Positions 17,174-26,723 of a stretch of DNA of 64,000 nt are shown here, piece by piece. Source of the stretch: Arenimonas sp. (GTDB taxonomy: Bacteria > Pseudomonadota > Alphaproteobacteria > Rhizobiales > Rhizobiaceae). The stretch is from positions 1 through 64,000 of the forward strand of contig JAIBEK010000037.1 of the NCBI GenBank assembly GCA_019459145.1, given 5' to 3'. Every line of letters starts with the position of its first letter. Positions within the stretch are counted from its first letter, which is position 1. The translations under genes were made by a program, and so were the position numbers. A model generated the notes under the pieces. It did no database searches and was not told the DNA's origin. It saw only the letters and a list, made by a program, of their open reading frames with translations.

Positions 17174-17860
17174 ATGAGAGTCGAAGAAATCCTGGATCGT
17201 ATCTCCGAATGGACGGCCATCGATGACTTTTCAAGGATGGTGGCTGCGCACTTCGGTGACCCGCGGACCGTGTTAGAGGTGGAATCATACCGCCTCGGCA
17301 AAGGAAGGACTACCTTCAAGAAATTTCGCGATGAGGTGGTGCCTGCTTATCACTTCATCATGGCAACAGGCACATCCGGGTCGATACGGTTCGCTCTATC
17401 CGACAGCATGCCGGATTGTTGGATCAGGCATGAAGGCCGGCCGACACCCCAAGGTATCGAGATTACTCGCGCGAATGTCAAAGAACAGGTGTGGCGGGCC
17501 CGATACCTTAATCAGCATGGCTGCGGACCATGCTTTTTGGGCCTTTCTGACGACGACCCCGACGCGATGTACGCAAGTAAAATCCAAGAAGATCCGCGCG
17601 GTTACTCGACGAATGAAGCGCTGGAAGCACGTCTAGCAGGCATATTGCGCTGTATCGAGCGAAAAAATGCACCTAGTGAGGCTAGAAATTATTCAGGTTG
17701 CGAGCTTCTCGTTGAAGGCTTCATCAACGACGAGCAGCTGCCATTGCCATATTGGGATAGGATACTTCCACGCTTACACGAAGCAACCGCGCACAGCATA
17801 TTTGAACGCGTCCATCTAATTGGATGCAGTTCATCAAAATTCTATCGCTGTTTGAAGTAG
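17174..17860 (+). CDS. Hypothetical protein of unknown function in an atypical patch
   Basis: A 228-aa soluble protein that I do not recognise. ATG at 17174 begins MRVEEILDRISEWTAIDDFSRM; an open extension to 17081 would overlap the antitoxin. It has several cysteines (CWIRHEG, GCGPCFLG, ILRCIE, SGCELL, IGCSSSKFYRC), enough for metal binding, with no clear zinc-finger spacing. No signal peptide or membrane segment. Lower GC and unlike codon choice compared with ilvC next door suggest recent acquisition. It lies 52 bp after the antitoxin stop. Confidence 0.6.
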   Translation: MRVEEILDRISEWTAIDDFSRMVAAHFGDPRTVLEVESYRLGKGRTTFKKFRDEVVPAYHFIMATGTSGSIRFALSDSMPDCWIRHEGRPTPQGIEITRANVKEQVWRARYLNQHGCGPCFLGLSDDDPDAMYASKIQEDPRGYSTNEALEARLAGILRCIERKNAPSEARNYSGCELLVEGFINDEQLPLPYWDRILPRLHEATAHSIFERVHLIGCSSSKFYRCLK

Positions 17861-17866
17861 CGAGTC

Positions 17867-17896
17867 AAAAGGCCGGGAAAGTCGCCCTCCCCGGCC
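17867..17896. terminator. Bidirectional terminator-like hairpin between the unknown gene and ilvC
   Basis: GGCCGGG (17871-17877) pairs with CCCGGCC (17890-17896); the minus-strand copy extends by a G-U and an A-U pair and is followed by TTTTGA. It lies 37 bp past the ilvC stop and 10 bp after the stop of the plus-strand gene, so it can serve both. Confidence 0.6.
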
Positions 17897-17933
17897 CTCG
17901 AATGTTACTGACCACTGGCCTTTGGCGACTGCC

Positions 17934-19672
<1,739 letters not shown>

Positions 19673-19679
19673 CTTTCAA

Positions 19680-19693
19680 GTACCGTACGGTAC
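19680..19693. promoter_or_regulatory. Perfect 14-bp palindrome, probable TetR operator
   Basis: GTACCGTACGGTAC is its own reverse complement and starts 8 bp upstream of the TetR ATG. Position and symmetry fit an autoregulatory operator. Confidence 0.6.
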
Positions 19694-19903
19694 GGTTCTG
19701 TTTAAGGGGTCGAAGCCACCTCGTCAAGCCTTTTCGACAGGCAAGAGTACAGATCTTACGGCTCCCGTGGAGCAGGTCACATTTTGTTGACAATCCGTAA
19801 CCGGTGCCTGTTTCCCTCATTTTTTGGACCAAGTTATCCGCCACATCCCATTGTTTTTGCGTGATTATTTTTTGCGTTCCGATTTCAAGGGGCCTCGGAT
19901 TCA

Positions 19904-19921
19904 TCGAACCAAACAGTTCGA
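19904..19921. promoter_or_regulatory. Palindrome, copy 1 of a pair upstream of the tandem gene array
   Basis: TCGAAC-CAAACA-GTTCGA, 6-bp arms extended to 7 by flanking A/T (ATCGAAC/GTTCGAT). It is 71 bp, about seven helical turns, from an almost identical copy at 19975. This type of dyad resembles TetR-family operators. It lies in the 369-bp gap between the TetR gene and the first array gene; the rest of that gap shows nothing I can name. Confidence 0.5.
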
Positions 19922-19974
19922 TTGTGCGCAATTAGCTCTTGTAATTTGCGGACCCGGGGCGCAAATAACACTCA

Positions 19975-19992
19975 TCGAACCACACAGTTCGA
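19975..19992. promoter_or_regulatory. Palindrome, copy 2 of a pair upstream of the tandem gene array
   Basis: TCGAAC-CACACA-GTTCGA, differing from copy 1 by one base in the spacer. Both are preceded by TCA and sit upstream of the ATG at 20042. Together they look like a paired binding site controlling the array. Confidence 0.5.
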
Positions 19993-20041
19993 TCCGAATT
20001 AACCACCCGCTTCCAAGCGGACGACACCAAGGAACGACACC

Positions 20042-20296
20042 ATGAAGACCATCATCGCAGCAACCGCCGTCATCGCTTCGCTGGCCGGCGCATCCACCGC
20101 CTTCGCCTTCGAGCCCACCAATGGCCCGCGCGTCGAGGAAACCTCCGGCAATATCGACCGCACGGTCGTCGGCTCCATCTTCCGGGATAACGGCACCAAG
20201 GCGGACCGCGCACCGGTCGACAGCAGCAACCTCAATGTCATCTACGGCTTCGATTCCGGCCGTGAGCTCAAGGTCGGCACGCCCTCCCACGACTAA
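20042..20296 (+). CDS. Small exported protein, tandem copy 1
   Basis: An 84-aa protein with a Sec signal peptide (MKTIIAATAVIASLAGASTAFA, 22 residues) and a 62-residue mature part (FEPTNGPRVEETSGNIDRTVVGSI...). No cysteine and no membrane segment; likely a soluble periplasmic or secreted peptide. AAGGA lies 8 bases upstream of the ATG. First of three near-identical tandem genes at 330-bp spacing; its 5' flank differs from that of copies 2 and 3 and holds two palindromes. I do not recognise the family. Confidence 0.8.
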   Translation: MKTIIAATAVIASLAGASTAFAFEPTNGPRVEETSGNIDRTVVGSIFRDNGTKADRAPVDSSNLNVIYGFDSGRELKVGTPSHD

Positions 20297-20338
20297 TCGC
20301 TAGAGCCTCAACCTCTCAGGCCGACACTGTCTGCCGAC

Positions 20339-20357
20339 CTGAGTGATCCTCACTCAG
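20339..20357 (+). promoter_or_regulatory. Hairpin just before the ribosome-binding site of copy 2
   Basis: CTGAGTGA and TCACTCAG form a perfect 8-bp stem with a TCC loop, ending four bases before AGGA of the copy-2 start. The same place before copy 3 is degenerate. It could stop or process the transcript between copies; no T-run follows. Confidence 0.4.
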
Positions 20358-20371
20358 AAAGGATAATTCCC

Positions 20372-20626
20372 ATGAAGACCATCATCGCAGCAGCAGCCGT
20401 CATCGCTTCGCTGGCCGGCGCATCCACCGCCTTCGCCTTCGAGCCCACCAATGGCCCGCGCGTCGAGGAAACCTCCGGCAATATCGACCGCACGGTCGTC
20501 GGCTCCATCATCCGGGATGACGGCGCCAAGGCGGACCGCGCACCGGTCGACAGCAGCAACCTGAACGTCGTCTACGGCTTCGATTCCGGCCGTGAACTCA
20601 AGGTCGGCACGCCCTCCGACAAATAA
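20372..20626 (+). CDS. Small exported protein, tandem copy 2
   Basis: 84 aa, 77 identical to copy 1, with the same signal peptide apart from T8A. It differs in the mature part by F to I, N to D and T to A changes (IIRDDGAK) and ends SDK where copy 1 ends SHD. The spacer before it contains AGAAAGGA nine bases from the ATG. Being kept open and nearly full identity after duplication argues that the product is used. Confidence 0.8.
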   Translation: MKTIIAAAAVIASLAGASTAFAFEPTNGPRVEETSGNIDRTVVGSIIRDDGAKADRAPVDSSNLNVVYGFDSGRELKVGTPSDK

Positions 20627-20701
20627 AGGTCAGAGCCCCAATCTTTCAGGCCGACACTGTCTGCCGACCTGGATGAATTTCACTCAGAAAGGAAAATTCC
20701 C

Positions 20702-20956
20702 ATGAAGACCATCATTGCAGCAACCGCCGTCATCGCCTCGCTTGCCGGCGCATCCGCAGCCTTCGCCTTCGAGCCCACCAACGGCCCCCGCGCTAAAGAG
20801 ATCTCCACCAACGTCGACCGCACCGTCGTCGGCTCCATCATCCGGGATGACGGCGCCAAGGCGGACCGCGCACCGGTCGACAGCAGCAACCTCAATGTCA
20901 TCTACGGCTTCGATTCCGGCCGTGGCCTCAAGGTCGGCACGTCCTCGCACGACTGA
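20702..20956 (+). CDS. Small exported protein, tandem copy 3
   Basis: 84 aa with the same signal peptide (T19A) and the most divergent mature part: RAKEISTNV replaces RVEETSGNI, and G replaces E in SGRELK. The end matches copy 1 (SHD) while the middle matches copy 2 (IIRDDGAK). The spacer sequence does not continue after this copy, so it marks the end of the array. Confidence 0.8.
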   Translation: MKTIIAATAVIASLAGASAAFAFEPTNGPRAKEISTNVDRTVVGSIIRDDGAKADRAPVDSSNLNVIYGFDSGRGLKVGTSSHD

Positions 20957-21149
20957 CCGGAAGACGGTGCGCCGCGACAAGCGCGGTCGCCACGGCACCA
21001 GGCCGAACAAGTCAACACGATCACAGGCCCCGAAGCTCCAGGCTCCGGGGCCATAATGCGCCCGAACGAGCCCTTGTCCCACATTTGGCCTTTGGCCAGG
21101 ACGACCGCCCGCGCTATGCCTTGGCAAGCCTCATTCAAGGAGCCAGCCA

Positions 21150-21539
21150 ATGCGGATGCCGCGCCACACCGTTCTTTTCACTCTCGCCATCCTCGCCCTG
21201 CCGCAATGGGCATTCGCCAAGGAAAACCGCTGCGGCTGGATCCAGAACCCGACGCCGGGCAATTACTGGCTCGACGACAGCGAGGGCATGTGGGTTCTCC
21301 TGACCCAGGGCACCGACGCGGAGCCGCTCGGCATGGAGAACTTCCCCGACATCTCGACCGGCGACTATGTCGCCTCCAACGGAAACTATGGCTACACTTG
21401 TGGCTGCATCCAGGCCGAAACCGAGCGCAATGCCGACAGGCAGGACGCCTCCGCCGGCAGGATCACCGCCATCTATGGGGTGAAACTTCTGCCGCTCAAG
21501 CAGTGCCTGGCTGACCCCGCCCTGCCCAAGCCGGAATAG
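21150..21539 (+). CDS. DUF4087 domain secreted protein
   Basis: A 129-aa exported protein with signal peptide MRMPRHTVLFTLAILALPQWAFA and a DUF4087-type domain: CGWIQNPTPGNYWLDDSEGMWVLLTQG, then YTCGCIQAE. Three to four cysteines in the mature part suggest disulfides. AGGAG lies 7 bases before the ATG. Convergent with the Lrp gene; both stops lie in one palindrome. Function unknown. Confidence 0.82.
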   Translation: MRMPRHTVLFTLAILALPQWAFAKENRCGWIQNPTPGNYWLDDSEGMWVLLTQGTDAEPLGMENFPDISTGDYVASNGNYGYTCGCIQAETERNADRQDASAGRITAIYGVKLLPLKQCLADPALPKPE

Positions 21540-21541
21540 AT

Positions 21542-22006
21542 CTATTCGGCATAGTCGACCGGCACGACCGTCCCCGCCTTCAGCGTCTCCATGGAGATGA
21601 AGGCGGAGACGTCGAACAGTTCGATCCGCTTGACCAGCCGCCGATAGACGACGTCGTAGTGCTCGACACGCGGCAGAACGATCTTCAGCAGATAGTCATA
21701 GGAACCGGTCAGGCGGTGCGCCTCGACGATCTCGCCAAGGTCGCTGATCGCCTTGCGGAAGCTCTCGATCCATTCATCCGAATGATGCGCCGTCTTGATC
21801 AGGGCAAAGACGGTGGTCGGCACGCCGATGCGCTCCCGGTCGAGCACGACCACGCGGCGGGCGATATAGCCAGCCTCCTCCAGTCTCTGGATGCGTCGCG
21901 AGCAGGCCGATGGCGAAAGCGCGACCTTTTCCGCCAGTTCAGCAACCGCCAGGGATGCATCGCGTTGCAGTGCATCCAGAATCTTCCGATCGCGCTCGTC
22001 CAGCAT
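21542..22006 (-). CDS. Lrp/AsnC family transcriptional regulator
   Basis: A 154-aa Lrp/AsnC regulator: N-terminal helix-turn-helix (MLDERDRKILDALQRDASLAVAELAEKVALSPSACSRRIQRLEEAGYI, about residues 1-50) and C-terminal RAM ligand domain (residues ~65-150, with GSYDYLLKIV). The long open frame upstream of 22006 is excluded because the conserved family start is MLDERDRKILD. It is divergent from an amino-acid racemase gene, which is its probable target, with a perfect palindrome between them. Confidence 0.9.
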   Translation of the reverse strand: MLDERDRKILDALQRDASLAVAELAEKVALSPSACSRRIQRLEEAGYIARRVVVLDRERIGVPTTVFALIKTAHHSDEWIESFRKAISDLGEIVEAHRLTGSYDYLLKIVLPRVEHYDVVYRRLVKRIELFDVSAFISMETLKAGTVVPVDYAE

Positions 22007-22038
22007 TTCACTCTCGCCCAAACCATCCACGACGCAAC

Positions 22039-22052
22039 AAATGTGCACATTT
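22039..22052. promoter_or_regulatory. Perfect palindrome between lrp-type regulator and racemase
   Basis: AAATGTGCACATTT is fully self-complementary and sits 33 bp upstream of the regulator ATG and 114 bp upstream of the racemase ATG. It fits an Lrp-family operator controlling both genes. Confidence 0.5.
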
Positions 22053-22165
22053 TCCCGACGATGCGCAAATGAAACGCGCGATACAGTGTTCTTTGCTGCA
22101 AAAACGCGAGCCGATTGCCCGCAGGCCTGGCCATAATCCACGCCGGCAACCAGGGGAACTTGACG

Positions 22166-22879
22166 ATGAAGACAATCGGACTGATCGGCGGCATGAGCTT
22201 CGAGAGCACAGCGGTCTATTACCGGCTGATCAACGAGATGGTTCGCGCGGAGCGCGGCGGCATCGCCTCGGCCGAGGTGCTGATGCACTCGGTCAACTTC
22301 GCCGAGATCGTCGACTACCAGAAGGCCGGCCGCTGGGATCTCGCCGAAAAGCGCCTCGCCGACTGCGCGCTCGGGCTTCAGGCCGCCGGTGCCGATTGTG
22401 TCCTGATCTGCACCAACACCATGCACCTGGTCGCCGACGGCATCGCCGCCCGTCTCGACATCCCCCTCCTCAACATCGTCGACGAAACGGCCGCGGCCAT
22501 CAAGGCCGCCGGTTTCCGCCGTCCCCTGGTGCTTGCCACGCGCTACACGATGGAGCACGGCTTCTACACCGACCGCATGCGGGCCCTTGGCCTTGATCCT
22601 TGCGTGCCGGAAGCCGCCGACCGCACAATCGTCCACGACGTGATCTTCGACGAGCTCTGCGCCGGGATGGTGAAGGACACCTCGCGCGAGGCGTATATCT
22701 CCGTCATCGACAAGGCCAAGATGGCCGGTGCGGACTGCGTCATCCTCGGCTGCACGGAAATCTGCCTGCTGCTCGACCCGCACACCCTCCCGCTGCCCGG
22801 CTTCGACTCCACGACGATCCATGCGCGGGCGGCCGTCGATTTCGCCATGTCGGCGCCGGAGATGCGAATCGCGATATAA
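22166..22879 (+). CDS. Aspartate/glutamate racemase family protein (YgeA-like)
   Basis: A 237-aa Asp/Glu racemase superfamily protein. It starts MKTIGLIGGMSFESTAVYYR, the YgeA-type pattern, and has both catalytic cysteines, C82 in CTNTMH and C196 in GCTEI. YgeA-like enzymes interconvert the two isomers of several amino acids using the cysteine pair without PLP. The Lrp-type gene divergent to it suggests amino-acid-dependent control. The exact substrate is open. Confidence 0.88.
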   Translation: MKTIGLIGGMSFESTAVYYRLINEMVRAERGGIASAEVLMHSVNFAEIVDYQKAGRWDLAEKRLADCALGLQAAGADCVLICTNTMHLVADGIAARLDIPLLNIVDETAAAIKAAGFRRPLVLATRYTMEHGFYTDRMRALGLDPCVPEAADRTIVHDVIFDELCAGMVKDTSREAYISVIDKAKMAGADCVILGCTEICLLLDPHTLPLPGFDSTTIHARAAVDFAMSAPEMRIAI

Positions 22880-22966
22880 ACGTTCGCATCATTAACGGTC
22901 TCGAGGAAGCATCTGACCTTTCGTTCGGGACGAAGCCGAAAGCGAATACACCGCTCGCTACAAAAC

Positions 22967-23371
22967 TCAAGCGTTGCGCTCGTCGAAGCTGCGGCGGGCA
23001 TCCTTCACCGACAGATAGTTCGCCTCCGCCCATTCCAGCAGGCCGCACAGTGCCGTGAACAGCGAGTGCCCGAGATCGGTCAGGCGATATTCGACGCTTG
23101 GCGGCTTGGTCGGGAACACTGTGCGCAGCACATAACCGTCGCGCTCGAGGTCGCGCAGCGTCTGGGTCAGCATGCGCTGCGAGATGTCCGGCACCAGCCG
23201 CCTCAGTTCGCCGAAACGATAGGGCTTTTCCGACAGCGCCAGCAGCAGCAGCGTCGACCATTTGCCGCCGATATGGTCGATCACCGTGCGCACCGGACAG
23301 TTCTCCAGCTTGGGTCCATCCCCCCCGTATCCGGCGATCTTCTCTTCGAAACGGGTGATGGCGACGGTCAT
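22967..23371 (-). CDS. HxlR family transcriptional regulator
   Basis: A 134-aa winged-helix HxlR protein: [57 protein letters not shown] is diagnostic, with the redox-relevant cysteine at the start of the domain. Members often sense quinones or electrophiles through this cysteine. It is divergent from an NmrA-type reductase gene across a spacer with a clear inverted repeat, matching the common HxlR/QorB-like pairing (as in QorR-QorB). Confidence 0.9.
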   Translation of the reverse strand: MTVAITRFEEKIAGYGGDGPKLENCPVRTVIDHIGGKWSTLLLLALSEKPYRFGELRRLVPDISQRMLTQTLRDLERDGYVLRTVFPTKPPSVEYRLTDLGHSLFTALCGLLEWAEANYLSVKDARRSFDERNA

Positions 23372-23448
23372 GGCGGTTCCCTATCGGTAAGGTGGGCACC
23401 AAAAAATGCCTTCTTTACAAGCGCGGGTCAATCTCCATCTTAGCGTAA

Positions 23449-23463
23449 CTCTCATTTTGAGAG
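23449..23463. promoter_or_regulatory. Inverted repeat between hxlR-type regulator and reductase
   Basis: CTCTCA-TTT-TGAGAG, perfect 6-bp arms, 48 bp upstream of the reductase ATG and 78 bp upstream of the regulator ATG. Candidate operator for the HxlR protein. Confidence 0.5.
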
Positions 23464-23510
23464 CAGCTATTCGTTCGGCGGCTCATCCCGCCATCGCCAA
23501 AGGAAAGACC

Positions 23511-24392
23511 ATGAGCAAGATCCTCGTCACCGGCGCCTCCGGCCATCTCGGACGTCTCGTCATCCAGCACCTGATCGAAAGCCGGAAGGTCAGCCCCTCG
23601 GACATTGCAGGCGGCAGCCGCGACACCGCCAGGCTCGCCGATCTGGCAGCACTCGGCGTTGAAACACGCCGCATCGATTTCGATGACAAGGCCTCGCTCG
23701 AAACCGCATTCTCCGGCATCGACAAGCTGCTGATCGTCTCGACCGACGAACTCGGCACACCGGGCAAGCGCCTCGCGCAGCACAGCGCGGCGGTCGAGGC
23801 CGCCAAGGCCGCGGGCGTCGGGCGCATCTTCTACACCTCCATGCCGCAGCCCGAAGATTCGGAAATCACCTTCAAGGGCGATCATCTGGGAACGGAACAG
23901 GCAATCAAGGCTTCCGGCCTCGCCTACACGATCTTCCGCAACGGCTGGTACATGGAGAACCTGTTCATGAGCCTGCCGCAGGCGTTGGCCAGCGGCCACT
24001 GGTACACCGCGGCCGGCACCGGCCGGATCGCCCATATCGCCCGCGAAGACATTGCCCGCGCCATTGCCGCAGGCCTGGCCAAGCCGGCAGAAGGCAACGT
24101 CACCTACACGCTGACGGGAGAGACGGCCCATACGACGGAAGAAATCGCCGCCCTGGTGCGCGACGTGACCGGCAAACCACTCGTCGTGGTCAACCTGACC
24201 GATGCCCAGCTTGCCGAAGGCATGGCCGCCGCCGGCGTGCCCGCGCCCTTCATCCCGACCTTGGTATCCTTCGACGCCAATACCCGCGAAGGCAAGATCG
24301 CCATGGCGACGGCCGACGCCGAAATGCTGTCCGGCGTCAAGCGCATGACGCTGAAGGACTTCCTCGAAGCCAACAAGGCTGCCCTCGGCTGA
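23511..24392 (+). CDS. NmrA/QorB-like NAD(P)H-binding oxidoreductase
   Basis: A 293-aa atypical short-chain dehydrogenase of the NmrA/QorB type. The N-terminal Rossmann motif GASGHLG (residues 8-14) and the segment FRNGWYMENL are typical of QorB-like NADPH:quinone reductases. ATG at 23511 has AAGGAAAG seven bases upstream; the open extension to 23406 precedes the Rossmann start. Divergent from the HxlR regulator, so probably induced by quinones or related electrophiles. Confidence 0.85.
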   Translation: MSKILVTGASGHLGRLVIQHLIESRKVSPSDIAGGSRDTARLADLAALGVETRRIDFDDKASLETAFSGIDKLLIVSTDELGTPGKRLAQHSAAVEAAKAAGVGRIFYTSMPQPEDSEITFKGDHLGTEQAIKASGLAYTIFRNGWYMENLFMSLPQALASGHWYTAAGTGRIAHIAREDIARAIAAGLAKPAEGNVTYTLTGETAHTTEEIAALVRDVTGKPLVVVNLTDAQLAEGMAAAGVPAPFIPTLVSFDANTREGKIAMATADAEMLSGVKRMTLKDFLEANKAALG

Positions 24393-24440
24393 GGAGACCC
24401 GCGGGCCGGAATATCCGACGCACGGAACCGCCTTCCGCCG

Positions 24441-25208
24441 TCAGATCGACTGGCCGCAGGCATGGCGGAAACGGCGCACCGTCTCCGCCATGCCGAATTC
24501 CAGCGCATCGGCCGTCAGGCCGTGGCCGATCGACACTTCGGCCAGCTTCGGAATACGCCTGATCAGGGCCGGAAGGTTGGCGACCGTCAGGTCATGGCCG
24601 GCATTGACGCCGAGTCCGACCGCAAGGGCCGCATCGGCCGTGCGCCCCAGGAGGTCGATTTCTTCGGCGGCCTTGTCCGGATGGTCGAAGCAGCCGCCAT
24701 AGGGGCCGGTGTAAAGCTCGATCCGGTCGGCGCCCGTGTCGCGGGCTCGTTTCACGGCATCGGCATTGCCGTCACCGTCGGCAAACAACGACACCCGCAT
24801 GCCCCTGCCCTTCAGCCGCGACACGACTTCGGTGAGGAACGAACCATGCTTGACGAAATCCCAGCCGTGATCGGAGGTAGCCTGGCTCGGATCGTCCGGC
24901 ACCAACGTCACCTGTTCGGGTTCGCTCGCCTCGCACAGCGCCAGGAACTCCGCCGTCGGATAGCCCTCGATATTGAACTCCGCTTCAGGGAATTCGTCAT
25001 CGATCAGCGCCCGCAGCACCGGCAGGTCGGAAAAGCGGATATGCCGTTGATCGGGTCGCGGATGCACGGTCAGCCCGCTTGCGCCGGCGCCAAGGGCGAT
25101 CCGGCCGAGATGGGCGACGTTCGGCCAGGGCAGATCGCGGCGGTTGCGCAGCATGGCAATGGCATTGAGATTTACGGAGAGCTTGGCGGGCATTCGGGCA
25201 GCGTCCAT
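24441..25208 (-). CDS. pdxJ: Pyridoxine 5'-phosphate synthase PdxJ
   Basis: A 255-aa TIM-barrel enzyme making pyridoxine 5'-phosphate from deoxyxylulose 5-phosphate and 3-amino-2-oxopropyl phosphate. Motifs: [70 protein letters not shown] and [15 protein letters not shown]. Two ATGs compete (25208 and 25193); neither has a strong ribosome-binding site, and the later one gives [10 protein letters not shown], the more usual family start. The gene ends convergent to the reductase. Confidence 0.95.
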   Translation of the reverse strand: MDAARMPAKLSVNLNAIAMLRNRRDLPWPNVAHLGRIALGAGASGLTVHPRPDQRHIRFSDLPVLRALIDDEFPEAEFNIEGYPTAEFLALCEASEPEQVTLVPDDPSQATSDHGWDFVKHGSFLTEVVSRLKGRGMRVSLFADGDGNADAVKRARDTGADRIELYTGPYGGCFDHPDKAAEEIDLLGRTADAALAVGLGVNAGHDLTVANLPALIRRIPKLAEVSIGHGLTADALEFGMAETVRRFRHACGQSI

Positions 25209-25502
25209 GAAGGGGCATTGGTCTGATCACCATTTAGGCGATCGCGCCGCCGAAGGCCAACGAGAATCACATATGCGTTCATTGACGAAACTGATGGATG
25301 AGCCGGTTCGCCCACCCGGACCGCCGCCGGCAACCCCCGATTTACGGTATTGACGGCACTTTCTGACTGCGATTCTCATGTTTCGCATTGTGTCATCCGT
25401 CACAGCCGCTAAGTTCGCGCGGGATTGCGACACCACCACCCTGCCGAGCCGTGCCGAACGGGAGAAAAACGGCGCCAGGACGGTGAACCCCATGGAGAGG
25501 CA

Positions 25503-26534
25503 ATGAGCCAGGATCGGCCTATCGAAGCGGGAAAGATAAGTCTGGCGCTCTCGGCAATCCTGTCGAGCCAGACATTCGCCCGTTCGCAGAGACTGCGGAC
25601 CTTCCTCAAATTCGTCGTCGAGCGCGAACAACTCGGTCTCGCGCGTCAACTCAAGGGTTCGACCATCGGCATGGATGTCTTCAGCCGCGACGGCGCGCTC
25701 GACCCCGGAGTGGATGCGCTGGTCCGGGTGCAGGCCGGCAAGCTCCGGCGGCTGATCAATCTCTACTATGCCGACGAGGGGCGAAACGATCCGGTCCGCA
25801 TCCGCATTCCGCTCGGCGGCTATGTGCCGGCCTATGAGTTGCGACCCGATCCCCGTCGCCCGATCGAGGAGAGCTTGCCGCGCCACGCCGACCCGGAGCG
25901 GGATCTGCAAGATGTGATCCGCATAGACCGCAAGACCGCCGTTGGCCATCCCGATACCAATTCCCGGCCCGAATACGCGTCGGACAGGAATTTGCTGGCC
26001 CTGCCCATGGTCTATTGCGTCGTCACACCGGCGAGCGACGGGCGGGCGCGCACCTTCGACAATGCGCTGAGGTTCTCGGAGGCCAGGCTCTGCGCCTTCA
26101 AGCTGGCCCCGCCGCAATCAACGCCACCCGTTTTGCCGGGCGAGCTCGATTTCCTGCTTGATCTCTGTTCGGCGACCGGCACCGGGCCGCTCCATGCCCG
26201 ACTGGTGCACCCGGCCACGGGCGCGACGATTGCCGCCCAGTCGCACCCGGCCGGTGCCATGGCCACCAGTCGCCAGATTGCCGCCTTCGCCAACCAGTTC
26301 GTCGCCCGTACCCTGACGCTGAGCGGCGAGGTCTATGCCTTTTGCCGCGCCGCCGGTCTGTCATCGCCGCTGATGGAGTGCCTCGAGGCCACCTATCATT
26401 ACCGTCTCGAGAATTCGCATGACGCCTATCTGGAGGCCAGCCGCCACCAGCAGCGTCTCGTCCACCCGGAGCGGCTGCCCGCCTTCATCTCCGAACTGTC
26501 CGACCTTCTGGCCCTGACAAGCCGACAGTCCTGA
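25503..26534 (+). CDS. Regulatory protein with adenylate-cyclase-associated N-terminal domain
   Basis: A 343-aa soluble protein. Residues about 10-118 (SSQTFARSQRLRTFLKFVVEREQLG..., LKGSTIGMDVFSRDGALDPGVDALVRVQAGKLRRLI, RIPLGGYVPAYEL) match the domain that normally leads large rhizobial proteins annotated as adenylate cyclase or TPR regulators. Here no cyclase or TPR block follows; residues 160-340 are of unknown type. GAGAGG lies just before ATG 25503. Not recognised beyond the N-terminal domain. Confidence 0.72.
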   Translation: MSQDRPIEAGKISLALSAILSSQTFARSQRLRTFLKFVVEREQLGLARQLKGSTIGMDVFSRDGALDPGVDALVRVQAGKLRRLINLYYADEGRNDPVRIRIPLGGYVPAYELRPDPRRPIEESLPRHADPERDLQDVIRIDRKTAVGHPDTNSRPEYASDRNLLALPMVYCVVTPASDGRARTFDNALRFSEARLCAFKLAPPQSTPPVLPGELDFLLDLCSATGTGPLHARLVHPATGATIAAQSHPAGAMATSRQIAAFANQFVARTLTLSGEVYAFCRAAGLSSPLMECLEATYHYRLENSHDAYLEASRHQQRLVHPERLPAFISELSDLLALTSRQS

Positions 26535-26723
26535 GATCCCATGGGTTCGACGATCGCGTTTGCCAAACGCGAGCAAGCCGACTAGGCTGGTTTCACATAT
26601 CTGTTGCAGAACAACCTGGAATAGACGGCGCAGGACGGTGCGGGGGAGACGCGTCGGCCAAATGCACCTTCCGGTGAAGCGGCAGCCATCGCAGACCTGA
26701 TGCAACGCTGGACGGGGGAGGTC

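Larger units (their letters stand above)
20042..20956 (+). repeat. Tandem array of three 330-bp units (gene plus downstream spacer)
   Basis: The ATGs at 20042, 20372 and 20702 are exactly 330 bp apart. Each unit holds a 255-bp gene; the two internal spacers are both 75 bp and share AGGCCGACACTGTCTGCCGACCTG and an ACTCAGAAAGGA ribosome-binding region. The proteins differ at 7 (copies 1-2), 12 (2-3) and 11 (1-3) positions. Shared differences are mosaic: 1 and 2 share RVEETSGNI, 2 and 3 share IIRDDGAK, which suggests gene conversion or repeated unequal crossing over. Confidence 0.92.

Noticed and set aside
19673-20041. Missed gene in the 369-bp gap
   Set aside because: No frame with a plausible start and ribosome-binding site; only palindromes are supported.
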